Source: Nocardioides pinisoli
GTDB taxonomy: Bacteria > Actinomycetota > Actinomycetes > Propionibacteriales > Nocardioidaceae
Assembly: GCF_024199985.1 (NCBI RefSeq)
Contig: NZ_JANARS010000001.1
Coordinates: 434,001-498,000 of the forward strand
Length of the DNA: 64,000 nt
Direction of reading: 5' to 3'
Shown here: positions 27,059 through 34,966 of the stretch, one piece after another
Position numbering within the stretch: the stretch's first letter is position 1
Layout: each line of letters opens with the position of its first letter
Notes under the pieces: generated by a model
Databases searched by the model: none
Told to the model about the DNA's origin: nothing
The model's input: only the letters and a program-made list of their open reading frames with translations
Translations under genes and position numbers: made by a program

Positions 27059-27700
27059 ATGTCGATCCGGCAGGCGATGCTGGCGATCCTGGAGCGGGGG
27101 CCGATGTACGGCTACCAGCTGCGGGCGGAGTTCGAGCAGCGGACGGGGGAGACCTGGCCGCTCAACATCGGGCAGGTCTACACGACGCTGACCCGGCTCG
27201 AGCGCGACGGACTGGTCGAGGTCGTCGGACACGGGGGTGCCGACGAAGGAGACCGGGCCGCCGACCAGGCCGGGAGCGACCGGCAGCACGTCAGCTACCG
27301 CGCCACCGAGGCGGGTCGGAGCGAGGTATCGGCGTGGTTCGCCACGCCGGTGCCTCGCACCCAGCCCGCCCGCGACGAGCTGGCGATCAAGCTCGCGATC
27401 GCCGTCACCCTGCCCGGCGTGGACGTCGGCACGATCATCCAGCGCCAGCGCAGCGCCACCATGGCCTCGCTGCAGGACTACACCCGGCTCAAGCGCACCG
27501 GCCGCGCGGCGACGCCCGAGGAGCCCGCCGACCTCGCCTGGAGCCTGGTCCTCGACTCGCTCGTCTTCGACGCGGAGGCCGAGGTGCGCTGGCTCGACCA
27601 CTGCGAGGCACGGCTGCGGCGCGCGGCGCTCGAGCCCGGGCGCGGTGCCGTACGCCACGAGTCCCCCGCAGTGACGACCGCCGAGGAGCCTGTCCGATGA
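27059..27700 (+). CDS. PadR-family transcriptional regulator of an ABC exporter
   Basis: The 213-residue protein has a PadR winged helix at residues 1-95 (QAMLAILERGPMYGYQLRAE, then NIGQVYTTLTRLERDGLV) and a C-terminal helical dimerisation domain. ATG 27059 was chosen because a G-rich Shine-Dalgarno-like tract precedes it; TTG 27044 and ATG 27047 are also in frame. Its stop overlaps the exporter ATPase start (ATGA). This is the usual layout of a PadR that represses its own MacB-like exporter. Confidence 0.85.
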   Translation: MSIRQAMLAILERGPMYGYQLRAEFEQRTGETWPLNIGQVYTTLTRLERDGLVEVVGHGGADEGDRAADQAGSDRQHVSYRATEAGRSEVSAWFATPVPRTQPARDELAIKLAIAVTLPGVDVGTIIQRQRSATMASLQDYTRLKRTGRAATPEEPADLAWSLVLDSLVFDAEAEVRWLDHCEARLRRAALEPGRGAVRHESPAVTTAEEPVR

Positions 27701-28419
27701 GCGCCGTCCTCCACCTCGCCGCCGTCTCGCGCGTCCACGGCGAGGGCGCCACGGAGGTCCACGCGCTGCGCGACGTGACCTTCCGCGCCCACCCCGGTGA
27801 GCTCGTCGCGGTGATGGGGCCGTCCGGCTCCGGCAAGTCGACCCTGCTCACCCTCGCCGGCGGCCTCGACGCCCCGACGACCGGCTCGGTGTGGATCGAG
27901 GGCACCGACCTGGCCTCGCTCGACCAGGCCGGCCGCGCGCGCATGCGTCGTACGTCGGTGGGCTACGTCTTCCAGGACTTCAACCTCATCCCGGCGCTCA
28001 CCGCCGCGGAGAACGTCGCCCTCCCGCGCGAGCTCGACGGCGAGAAGGGCAAGGTCGCCCGCCGGCTCGCGCTGACCGCGCTGGAGGAGGTCGGGATCGC
28101 GCACCTCGCCGACCGGTTCCCCGACGAGATGTCGGGCGGCCAGCAGCAGCGCGTCGCCATCGCCCGCGCGATCGTGGGCGACCGGCGGCTGATCCTCGCC
28201 GACGAGCCCACCGGCGCGCTCGACACCGACACGGGCGAGGAGATCCTGCAGCTGCTGCGCGCCCGCTGCGACGCCGGCGCCGCCGGCGTCATGGTCACCC
28301 ACGAGGCGCGGCACGCCGCGTGGGCGGACCGGGTGGTCTTCCTGCGCGACGGCGTGGTCGTCGACGAGACCGGTGCGGACGAGCCCGAGGCGCTGCTCGC
28401 CGGCGAGGCCGGACGATGA
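27697..28419 (+). CDS. ABC transporter ATP-binding protein (MacB/LolD type)
   Basis: The 240-residue ATPase has Walker [10 protein letters not shown]-loop VFQDFNLIP, the signature [14 protein letters not shown], Walker [13 protein letters not shown] and the H-loop VTHEAR. It is coupled to the PadR gene by ATGA and is followed by a FtsX-type permease gene. The substrate is unknown; such systems often confer antibiotic or peptide resistance or act as mechanotransmitters. Confidence 0.9.
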   Translation: MSAVLHLAAVSRVHGEGATEVHALRDVTFRAHPGELVAVMGPSGSGKSTLLTLAGGLDAPTTGSVWIEGTDLASLDQAGRARMRRTSVGYVFQDFNLIPALTAAENVALPRELDGEKGKVARRLALTALEEVGIAHLADRFPDEMSGGQQQRVAIARAIVGDRRLILADEPTGALDTDTGEEILQLLRARCDAGAAGVMVTHEARHAAWADRVVFLRDGVVVDETGADEPEALLAGEAGR

Positions 28420-28420
28420 G

Positions 28421-28480
28421 CACCCCACGACGTTCTTCTCCGCCGCTCCGCTCCCCCGAACAACGCCGCGGGGACCCCGC
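28421..28480 (+). repeat. 60-bp dispersed repeat abutting a start codon, copy 1
   Basis: The element starts CACCCCACGACGTTCTTCTC and ends in GCGGGG-A-CCCCGC directly before the ATG at 28481. A near-identical copy lies at 42986-43044, again ending just before a start codon. Both are in the same orientation relative to the downstream gene, so the element supplies the translation initiation region. Confidence 0.8.
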
Positions 28481-31126
28481 ATGAAGGGCTGGCGCCCGGC
28501 CCTGCGCATCGCCTGGCGCGACGCGCTGCGCCACAAGGGTCGCAGCATCCTCGTGCTGGTCATGATCAGCCTGCCGGTGCTGGCCGTCAGCGCGGCCGCG
28601 ATCGTCATCAAGACGGCCGAGGTGAGCGGCCTCGAGGGCCTCGACCGCACGCTCGGCGCCGCCGACGCCCGCATCCGCACCGAGGGTCGCGGCGAGGTGC
28701 AGCAGGCGCCCGACCCGGGCAACGGCCGGTGGAGCCAGGCCGAGGACCCCGACCCCGGGCAGCCCCTCACCGCCGAGGACCTTCAGGCCGTGCTCGGCGA
28801 TGACGCGCGACTCGTCCCGATCACCAGCAGCTGGGCGCGGATCCGCTCCGGCGAGCGGGTCATCAGCCTGACCGCGACGGGTGTCGACCTCGCCGACCCG
28901 CTCGCCCGCGGACTGTTCACGCTCGACAGCGGACGGCTGCCCGAGCGGGCCGGTGAGGCCGTGGTCAACCAGCCGCTGCTCGACCGCGGGTTCGAGGTCG
29001 GCGGCGAGGTCGACGTCGACGGCACGACGCTGACGATCGTCGGCACCGGTCGCGACGCGACGGTGCGCAAGTCGCCGGCCCTCCTCGCCTCGGCCGACGA
29101 CCTGCCGCCCGACTCCGACAACCTCCGCGAGTGGCTCGTCGGCGCCGGACCCGTCAGCTGGGCCCAGGTCCGCGAGCTCAACCGGCTCGGCGCGGTCGTC
29201 ACCTCACGCGCGGTGCTCGCCGACCCGCCCGACGTCGCGCCGGCCGCCGAGCAGGCCGACACCGGGAGCAACGAGATGGTCGCCGTGGCCGTGCTGATCG
29301 TCGTCATGGCGCTGATCGAGGTCGTCCTGCTCGCCGGCCCGGCCTTCGCCGTCGGCGCCCGCCGGCACGCCCGCACGCTGGCGCTGATCGCCGCGTCGGG
29401 TGGTACGCCGGCCCAGGCACGCCGCGTCATCCTGGGCAGCGGCGTGGTGCTCGGGCTCGTCGCCTCCTCGATCGGGCTGGTGCTCGGCGGCGTGCTCGGC
29501 TGGGCCGTGCTCCCGCTGGTCCAGGGCCAGCAGGAGGAGTGGTTCGGCCCGTTCGAGCTGCCGTGGACCTACCTCGCCGCGATCGTGGCGTTCGGTCTCG
29601 TCTCCGCGGTGCTGGCCTCGGTCGTGCCCGCCTTCCTGTCCAGCCGCCAGGACGTCGTGGCCGTGCTGGCCGGACGTCGCGGCGACCGCCGCCCGCGCGC
29701 CTCGACCCCCGTCATCGGGCTCGTCCTGCTCGGCGTCGGGATCGCCTCGTCGACCTTCGGGGCGTTCGCCTCCGACGGCGACGGCGCCCTCTGGATCGGC
29801 GGCTCGGCCGTGGTGTCCGTGCTCGGCATGGTCCTCGTGGTCCCGGTCGTGGTCGCGGTGCTCGCCCGCCTCTCGGGCCGGCTGCCGCTGACCGCGAGGT
29901 ACGCCGCCCGCGACGCGGCCCGCCACCGCACCCGCACCGTGCCGGCCGTGGCCGCGGTCGCGGCAACCGTGGCCGGGGTGGTCGCGCTGGGCATCGCCAA
30001 CGCCAGCGACGAGCTGGAGAACGTCCGGACCTACCAGCCGCAGGCGGCCATGGGATCGGGCTACGTCTCGTGGTCCCCGGAGGTGCTGCCGGGGGAGGAG
30101 CCGCCCGACGCGGCGGCCACCTGGGACGGGATCGAGGAGGCCGTGCACCGTGTCGCGCCGGACGTCCGGACGACCCGCTGGCGTGGGCTGGACGAGCCCT
30201 ACGACCCGGCCGGCTACACCTCGACCTGGCTCGAGGCGCAGGGCAGCCGCGAGGCGCGCAACGGGGTGGACGAGTGCTGCCTGAGCTCGCTCGGGTCGGG
30301 GATCGCCGTCGCGGACAGCGCAGCCGAGCTCGGCGTGACGGGCGACGTCGCCGCCGACGTCGACCGGGCGCTGTCGGCCGGCCGCGCGGTCGTCTTCACG
30401 GTCTCGACCGACCTCGACGCCGAGGTCGGGATCCACCGGGACACCTGGGGCGAGAACGGCGACGAGCTCCTGTCGTCGACGACCGAGACCAGGCCCGCCC
30501 GGCTCGTCGCGTGGGACGCCGACGCCTCGGGGCCCGCGCCCTCGTCGTCCATCCTCCCGACGAGCATGACCGACGACCTCGGGCTCGCCGTCACCACCAC
30601 CAGCCTGCGCCTGGACGGCGACCTCGACGAGGCCACCGAGACCCGCGTCGCCGAGGTCGCGGAGGGGGCGGCCACGGGCGCGTACACCTACGTCGAGCGC
30701 GGCTACCAGCGGGAGGACTTCGCCTCGGTGGTGCTGCTGGTCCTGGCGGGCCTGGGCGGGGTGCTGATGCTCGGCGGCACGCTGACCGCGACCTTCCTGG
30801 CGCTGTCCGACGCCCGCCCCGACCTCGCCACGCTGTCGGCGGTGGGGGCAGCGCCCCGGACCCGGCGCCGGGTCGCGGCGTCGTACGCCCTGGTGGTCGG
30901 CTTCGTCGGCGCGGTCCTCGGTGCCGCCGTGGGGTTCATCCCCGGCGTCGCGATCTCGCGGCCGCTCACGTCGGCCAACGTCATGGGCGCACCCGAGCAG
31001 GGGCCGTTCCTCGACATCCCGTGGCTGATGATCGCGGTGATCGTGCTCGCGCTGCCGCTGCTCACGGCTGCCGTCGTCGGCCTCACGGCCCGCTCCCGGC
31101 TGCCGCTGGTCGCCCGCCTCGGCTGA
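28481..31126 (+). CDS. FtsX-like ABC transporter permease
   Basis: The 881-residue protein has an N-terminal membrane helix (about 20-45), a large extracellular domain, a first FtsX block of three helices near 265-400, further helices near 405-520, a second extracellular domain, and a C-terminal FtsX block. This duplicated FtsX layout is usual for actinobacterial MacB-like exporters of 800-900 aa. An extracellular CC pair (DECCLSS) is near residue 600. The start was chosen at ATG 28481 after the dispersed repeat. Confidence 0.85.
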   Translation: MKGWRPALRIAWRDALRHKGRSILVLVMISLPVLAVSAAAIVIKTAEVSGLEGLDRTLGAADARIRTEGRGEVQQAPDPGNGRWSQAEDPDPGQPLTAEDLQAVLGDDARLVPITSSWARIRSGERVISLTATGVDLADPLARGLFTLDSGRLPERAGEAVVNQPLLDRGFEVGGEVDVDGTTLTIVGTGRDATVRKSPALLASADDLPPDSDNLREWLVGAGPVSWAQVRELNRLGAVVTSRAVLADPPDVAPAAEQADTGSNEMVAVAVLIVVMALIEVVLLAGPAFAVGARRHARTLALIAASGGTPAQARRVILGSGVVLGLVASSIGLVLGGVLGWAVLPLVQGQQEEWFGPFELPWTYLAAIVAFGLVSAVLASVVPAFLSSRQDVVAVLAGRRGDRRPRASTPVIGLVLLGVGIASSTFGAFASDGDGALWIGGSAVVSVLGMVLVVPVVVAVLARLSGRLPLTARYAARDAARHRTRTVPAVAAVAATVAGVVALGIANASDELENVRTYQPQAAMGSGYVSWSPEVLPGEEPPDAAATWDGIEEAVHRVAPDVRTTRWRGLDEPYDPAGYTSTWLEAQGSREARNGVDECCLSSLGSGIAVADSAAELGVTGDVAADVDRALSAGRAVVFTVSTDLDAEVGIHRDTWGENGDELLSSTTETRPARLVAWDADASGPAPSSSILPTSMTDDLGLAVTTTSLRLDGDLDEATETRVAEVAEGAATGAYTYVERGYQREDFASVVLLVLAGLGGVLMLGGTLTATFLALSDARPDLATLSAVGAAPRTRRRVAASYALVVGFVGAVLGAAVGFIPGVAISRPLTSANVMGAPEQGPFLDIPWLMIAVIVLALPLLTAAVVGLTARSRLPLVARLG

Positions 31127-31140
31127 GCGGGTGTCGGGCG

Positions 31141-31836
31141 TCAGCGGGTGACGGCGACCCGCGCCGACCGGGTGCGGCCGTCGAGGGCGCGTACGACGAC
31201 CCGGCGGAGGTCGCCGAGGGAGCGGGCCGCAGCCCGCTCGGCGCGTCGGGCCGCGGGCGGGGCGACCGCCGCCGTCCGCAGCACGGCGGCCTGCGCCTCG
31301 ACCCACGCGGTGACCTCGGCGAGGGCCGCGTCGGGCAGCCGCCCGACGCCGTCCGCCTGCACCACGACCTGGAACGCGGCCGTCGCCGTCACGCACGTGG
31401 CGCACGCCTCGCCGACCGTGAGCGCACGGTTGGTCGGCCGCGCCCGGGTGCCCGGGCCGATGACCACGACCTGCACGGCGAGGGCTGTGGCGGTGCAGTC
31501 CCAGCAGTCCTGGGTCCAGGCGGAGGCGACGTTGTCGAAGCGGGCCGACGACGGCCCGGGCACGTAGAGGACCTGCAGCACGCTGCTGTCCCCGCGGCAG
31601 CCGTGGCAGGACGTCACGCTGGTCGCGACCGCGTCGGCCTTCACGTCGCCCTCGCGCACCATCACCTCGTCGACGACGCTGTCGCTGTCGGCGCGTCGCT
31701 GGTCGCTGGGCTGGGCGCTGGCGACCAGGTCGAGGTCGCGGCGCGGGTCGTCGGGTGCGCGCTGGACCGCGTCCGCGGCGCCGGCCAGCAGCAGGACCGC
31801 CAGCACGGCGTGGACGGCCACGCCGCGCGCGCTCAC
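31141..31836 (-). CDS. Secreted protein with three CxxC repeats (peptide cluster)
   Basis: The 231-residue protein starts at a GTG overlapping the upstream M50/ATPase fusion stop (GTGA). A hydrophobic N-terminus (residues 5-23) looks like a signal peptide or anchor. CxxC motifs fall at 77-80 (CHGC), 111-114 (CWDC) and 145-148 (CATC), exactly 34 residues apart. Each belongs to a repeat with a QVV/QVL strand and a Pro/Asn turn. A basic helical tail follows. I do not recognise a named family. The core repeat resembles the C-terminal part of the two short peptides encoded upstream, with CxxC replaced there by TxxS. It could be a substrate, carrier or redox partner. Confidence 0.7.
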   Translation of the reverse strand: MSARGVAVHAVLAVLLLAGAADAVQRAPDDPRRDLDLVASAQPSDQRRADSDSVVDEVMVREGDVKADAVATSVTSCHGCRGDSSVLQVLYVPGPSSARFDNVASAWTQDCWDCTATALAVQVVVIGPGTRARPTNRALTVGEACATCVTATAAFQVVVQADGVGRLPDAALAEVTAWVEAQAAVLRTAAVAPPAARRAERAAARSLGDLRRVVVRALDGRTRSARVAVTR

Positions 31837-34124
31837 GCGTCGTCCTCGACGACGAAGTTGTCGGCCACCGCCGCGGCGATGTCGACCAGGGCGTCGCGCG
31901 TGCGCCGGTGCAGCGCGGACATGTCGGTGAGGGCGCCCGGCTCGAGCGCGTCGTCCCACGGCACCGTCACGACGCAGGCGCACCTCTTCTCGAAGTGTCG
32001 TCGCATCGGCTCGGGCGGCTCGGCGCCACGTCGCTCGGCGTTGACCACCACGACGGTGCGCGCCACGAGGTCCTCGAAGCCGTGCTGGTCCATCCAGTCC
32101 AGGGTCAGCGCCCCGGCGCGGCCGCCGTCGAGACCGGCCCGCACGACCAGGACGACCTGGTCGGCCTCGGTGAGCAGCCCCTGGTTGGCGCTGTCGAGGA
32201 TGCCGGTGCCGGTGTCGAGCAGGATCAGGTTGTAGAAGCGGTCGAGCAGGCCGATCAGCCGGTGGTAGTCGTCGCGCGCCAACGCCATGCCGATGCGCGG
32301 GTCGTCGTCGGAGGCGAGCACCTCGAGCCGCGACTCGAGGGCCTGCGAGGTGTAGCGGCGCAGGGCGGCATACGTCGTGATCTGGTCGAGGTCGCGCAGC
32401 ACGTCGGTCACGGTGCGGTCGTGCGGCGGGGCGACCCGATGGGCGAGGTTGCCCGCGTCGGGGTTGGCATCGACCGCGATGACGCGGTCGCCCCGCAGCA
32501 GCGCGAAGGTGCTGCCCAGGGCCAGCGTGATCGTCGTCTTGCCGACACCACCCTTGCGGCTCATCACCACGACGCGTCGTGAGCCGTCGATGGGCGTGCG
32601 CAGCCGGTGCTCGAGCTCGCGCCGGCGCTGCTCCGGCAGGCTGGGGCCGGGGTTGAGCAAGTGGCCGCTGCCGCGGTAGACCGCGCCGCGCCAGCCCTCC
32701 GTCGGGACCGGCGCCGGGGCGGCGTACATCACCTCGTCGGTGAAATCCGCTGCGGAGACGACCCGCGGCGGGTCGGGCATCGGGAGGGTCTCGTACGACG
32801 CCTCCGGCCGGGCCGCGATCCTGGTCCGGACGAGCCCCACCAGCGTCGCCGCCACCCGCCACAGGGCCAGCACCGCGCCGAGGAGCGGCAGCAGCAGGAG
32901 GGCGATCGAGATGACCGCGAGCGCCATGGCCGGCCAGTCGCGCTGCTCCCACGCGAGGTCGAAGACCAGCTGCTGCAGCCGGATCCCCTCACGGCCCCGC
33001 TCGAGGAACTCCGGGAGGTACCAGACCGTCCAGGCCAGCGCCCCCGCCAGCAGGGGCACCACGACCACGACCCATCCGGTGACGAAGCGCCGCGAGCGCG
33101 GCCGGAGCTCGGTCACCCGCGGGTCGGGCGGGTGGCCGGGGCGCAGGCTCCTCAGCACGGGGCCGACCCGCGCGAACAGGTCGGGCACGCCGGCCAGGTC
33201 GGAGAGGACGTAGTAGCCGTCGAAGCGCACGACCGGGATGAGCTGCTGCAGCATCTGCAGCTGCAGCGCGAGCGCGGTCAGCAGCAGCACGCCGCTGCCC
33301 GTCGCCAGGTAGCCCGCGGCGAGCACCAGCACGGTGAGGGCGTTGAAGTGCAGCCCGCCGAGGTCGGTGCGTACCCGCCCGGTTCGACCGAGGCGGTAGG
33401 AGTCGGTCACGTCGGTGTAGAACGCCGGGAAGACGAGGTAGAGGCCGAAGCCGATCTCGCCCGGGCGCGCGCCGCCGTAGCGGCAGGCGGCCGCGTGGCC
33501 GAGCTCGTGGACGAGGGCCGCGGCCGTGAGGATCGCGTAGATCAGCAGGGCGGTCGTCGGGGTGGCGAAGAGCTCGTCGACCGCCGCCCAGAAGTCGCCT
33601 TGCGTCACCAGCGCGACGTCGGCGGCGACGAGCGCGGCGAGCGCCAGGACCACGAGCGGCGGCCAGAAGATCGGGGCGAGCGCGCCGGCCAGGCGGCCGA
33701 CCACGCCGGCCGGCACCAGGGTCCCCTTCGCGGTCAGCGCGAGCAGGGGGCGCGCCCGCGCCGCCCTCGTCGGCTCGGGCGACTCGTCCGGGACCACCAG
33801 CCCGAGCGGCTCGAGCCGGGTGGTCACGAGGTGGGCCAGGCCCTCGACGCTCAGGGTCCGTCCGTACGCCGCGCTGACGTCGTCGGCCACCTGCTCGGCG
33901 GAGCGGGGTGGCTCGACCGCACGCACGACGAGGTGGAGCAGCTCGGACAGCTGCACCACCTGGTCGTCGACGCGGCGCACCAGGAAGGCCGGGTCCTTCA
34001 GGCCGGATCCCTGCACCTGGCCCAGGAACTCCAGTCCGTGCGCCTGGCGCCACCGCTGCCCGGTGGCAGCCTCGCCCGAGGCGGGTGGCGCGGTCGTCAT
34101 GTGGTCCGTGGTCGTCAGGTTCAT
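31833..34124 (-). CDS. RRE-like/M50 metallopeptidase/EspI-MinD ATPase fusion protein
   Basis: The 763-residue protein combines three modules. Residues about 41-112 resemble PqqD/RRE winged-helix domains (DPAFLVRR... ending LEPLGLV). Residues 150-430 are a polytopic peptide zinc metalloprotease with HELGH at 206-210 and a distal FDGYYVLSD at 301-309. Residues 505-763 are a MinD/ParA-type ATPase with KGGVGKTT at 524-531, DANPDAGN at 552-559 and LLDTGTG, close to the EspI-type ATPases of ESX secretion loci. The gene lies downstream of two short peptide genes and probably processes or exports them. The fusion is unusual, but one frame covers all motifs without a break. Start ATG 34124; ATG 34100 is also possible. 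Confidence 0.75.
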   Translation of the reverse strand: MNLTTTDHMTTAPPASGEAATGQRWRQAHGLEFLGQVQGSGLKDPAFLVRRVDDQVVQLSELLHLVVRAVEPPRSAEQVADDVSAAYGRTLSVEGLAHLVTTRLEPLGLVVPDESPEPTRAARARPLLALTAKGTLVPAGVVGRLAGALAPIFWPPLVVLALAALVAADVALVTQGDFWAAVDELFATPTTALLIYAILTAAALVHELGHAAACRYGGARPGEIGFGLYLVFPAFYTDVTDSYRLGRTGRVRTDLGGLHFNALTVLVLAAGYLATGSGVLLLTALALQLQMLQQLIPVVRFDGYYVLSDLAGVPDLFARVGPVLRSLRPGHPPDPRVTELRPRSRRFVTGWVVVVVPLLAGALAWTVWYLPEFLERGREGIRLQQLVFDLAWEQRDWPAMALAVISIALLLLPLLGAVLALWRVAATLVGLVRTRIAARPEASYETLPMPDPPRVVSAADFTDEVMYAAPAPVPTEGWRGAVYRGSGHLLNPGPSLPEQRRRELEHRLRTPIDGSRRVVVMSRKGGVGKTTITLALGSTFALLRGDRVIAVDANPDAGNLAHRVAPPHDRTVTDVLRDLDQITTYAALRRYTSQALESRLEVLASDDDPRIGMALARDDYHRLIGLLDRFYNLILLDTGTGILDSANQGLLTEADQVVLVVRAGLDGGRAGALTLDWMDQHGFEDLVARTVVVVNAERRGAEPPEPMRRHFEKRCACVVTVPWDDALEPGALTDMSALHRRTRDALVDIAAAVADNFVVEDDA

Positions 34125-34167
34125 CGCTCTGGGTGCTCTGTCTGCTCTGGTGGGTGGATCGGCTGAC

Positions 34168-34203
34168 GGCGGCGGGTGCGCCAGAGCAAACGCACCCGCC
34201 GCC
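34168..34203 (-). terminator. Hairpin after short peptide gene A
   Basis: A perfect 13-bp stem pairs 34168-34180 with 34191-34203 (10-nt loop) immediately after the peptide A stop on the minus strand and before the fusion gene. It could limit read-through so that the peptide is made in excess of the processing enzyme. Confidence 0.65.
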
Positions 34204-34208
34204 GGGTC

Positions 34209-34427
34209 TCACGGCGTGTGCATCTGCACCGACGCGAGGTACTGCAGCGCCAGTGCGTTGGCCTGCGAGCCGATCGTGGCTGCGTTGACTGCGAGGGCGA
34301 GGTTGACGCCCACGACGTTGGTGACGTTGACGCAGGCGAACTGGCAGCTCATCGTCTCCCGTCGAGGCAACGGCGTGGCCGTCTCGGCCTCGAGGTCGGC
34401 CATGGCGAGCTCGGGTCGTCGGACCAT
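34209..34427 (-). CDS. Short peptide A, putative RiPP-type precursor
   Basis: The 72-residue peptide starts at ATG 34427 after a strong AAGGAGGTG. The N-terminal half is an acidic leader with ELAMADLEAE and LPRRET (19-25). The C-terminal half is rich in Asn, Val and Ala, with N34, N37, N42 and N48, and contains NAATIGSQA. Two cysteines (C28, C32) follow the leader. It is a paralogue of the 64-residue peptide encoded just upstream: both share ELxxAxL, LPxRET and NAATxxSxA at matching spacing. It has no signal peptide or membrane helix. Genes this short with a conserved leader and variable core, next to a protease with an RRE-like domain, suggest a modified peptide precursor. Confidence 0.7.
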   Translation of the reverse strand: MVRRPELAMADLEAETATPLPRRETMSCQFACVNVTNVVGVNLALAVNAATIGSQANALALQYLASVQMHTP

Positions 34428-34478
34428 GCGGGTCCACCTCCTTCCGTGCTGGGTCGGCGGAGGGCTGCGCGGGACCGG

Positions 34479-34510
34479 GCGTGGCCTCCCCCTCCGCAGG
34501 GAGGCCACGC
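34479..34510 (-). terminator. Hairpin after short peptide gene B
   Basis: A perfect 12-bp stem pairs 34479-34490 with 34499-34510 (8-nt loop). It starts just after the peptide B stop on the minus strand, in the 90-bp gap before peptide A. It is probably a partial terminator or mRNA-stabilising element. Confidence 0.65.
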
Positions 34511-34517
34511 GCGGTCA

Positions 34518-34712
34518 TCAGCCCTGCGTGACGTTGATCGCCTGCCACGCCTCGCTGTGCGCGACGGACGTGAAGGTGGCGGCGTTGAGGGCCATCGACG
34601 AGTTGTTGGCGACGATGTTGGCCCAGTTGTAGTTGCCGAAGGTCAGCGTCTCCCGGGTCGGAAGAAGCTCGGTGCGCTCGGTGTCGAGCTCGGCGAATGA
34701 CAGTTCCCGCAT
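34518..34712 (-). CDS. Short peptide B, putative RiPP-type precursor
   Basis: This is a 64-residue peptide with start ATG 34712 and a near-perfect GGGGGAGGTG Shine-Dalgarno. The leader carries ELSFAELDTE and LPTRET (17-22). The putative core is Asn-rich (N27, N29, N32, N36, N37, N43) and contains NAATFTSVA. It is the first gene of the minus-strand operon and lies directly downstream of the SARP-type direct repeats. It lacks cysteine, unlike peptide A, so a Cys-based modification cannot be common to both. No similarity to a named peptide family is recognised. Confidence 0.7.
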   Translation of the reverse strand: MRELSFAELDTERTELLPTRETLTFGNYNWANIVANNSSMALNAATFTSVAHSEAWQAINVTQG

Positions 34713-34769
34713 GGTGTTCACCTCCCCCCTGTCTGCGGTCGGTCTGGCAGACACATCGGACCCGGGTCA

Positions 34770-34798
34770 GCGTGACTCCTGCGTGACCCGGTGGTGAC
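34770..34798. promoter_or_regulatory. SARP-type heptamer direct repeats
   Basis: GCGTGAC (34770-34776), GCGTGAC (34781-34787) and TGGTGAC (34792-34798) are separated by exactly 4 nt, giving an 11-bp period. This is the geometry bound by SARP activators. The array lies between the peptide operon (minus strand) and the SARP gene (plus strand), about 58 bp before the peptide B start. Confidence 0.7.
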
Positions 34799-34966
34799 GC
34801 CGTGGGAGATGCTCAGGACTGGTCTGGACGTCGACCCCAATCCTGGTGATATCGGCGCAGGCATCTACTCCCCAGGGGTGGGGCTCGGGCACCGTGGTCG
34901 ATCGGGGAAGCCCGCGACTCGCTGCGCGAGCCGCGGCACGGGAGAGGGAAGTCTCGGTGATCGACC

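Noticed and set aside
28421..28480. Riboswitch or attenuator upstream of the FtsX permease
   Set aside because: The same sequence precedes an unrelated carboxylase gene, so it is a dispersed repeat rather than a ligand-specific leader; only the terminal hairpin could be regulatory.
31833..34124. ESX/type VII secretion locus, suggested by the EspI-like ATPase
   Set aside because: No EccB/C/D/E, mycosin or WXG100 gene is nearby. The ATPase domain is fused to a peptidase, so an ESX cluster is not supported.
31755..34166. Plus-strand open frames across the M50/ATPase fusion (275 and 519 codons)
   Set aside because: They are antisense shadows. All recognisable motifs (HELGH, KGGVGKTT) are on the minus strand.
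34209..34712. Daptide or lanthipeptide precursors
   Set aside because: No aminotransferase, oxidative decarboxylase, methyltransferase, LanB/C/M or Ser/Thr-Cys rich core typical of those classes is present; one peptide has no cysteine.
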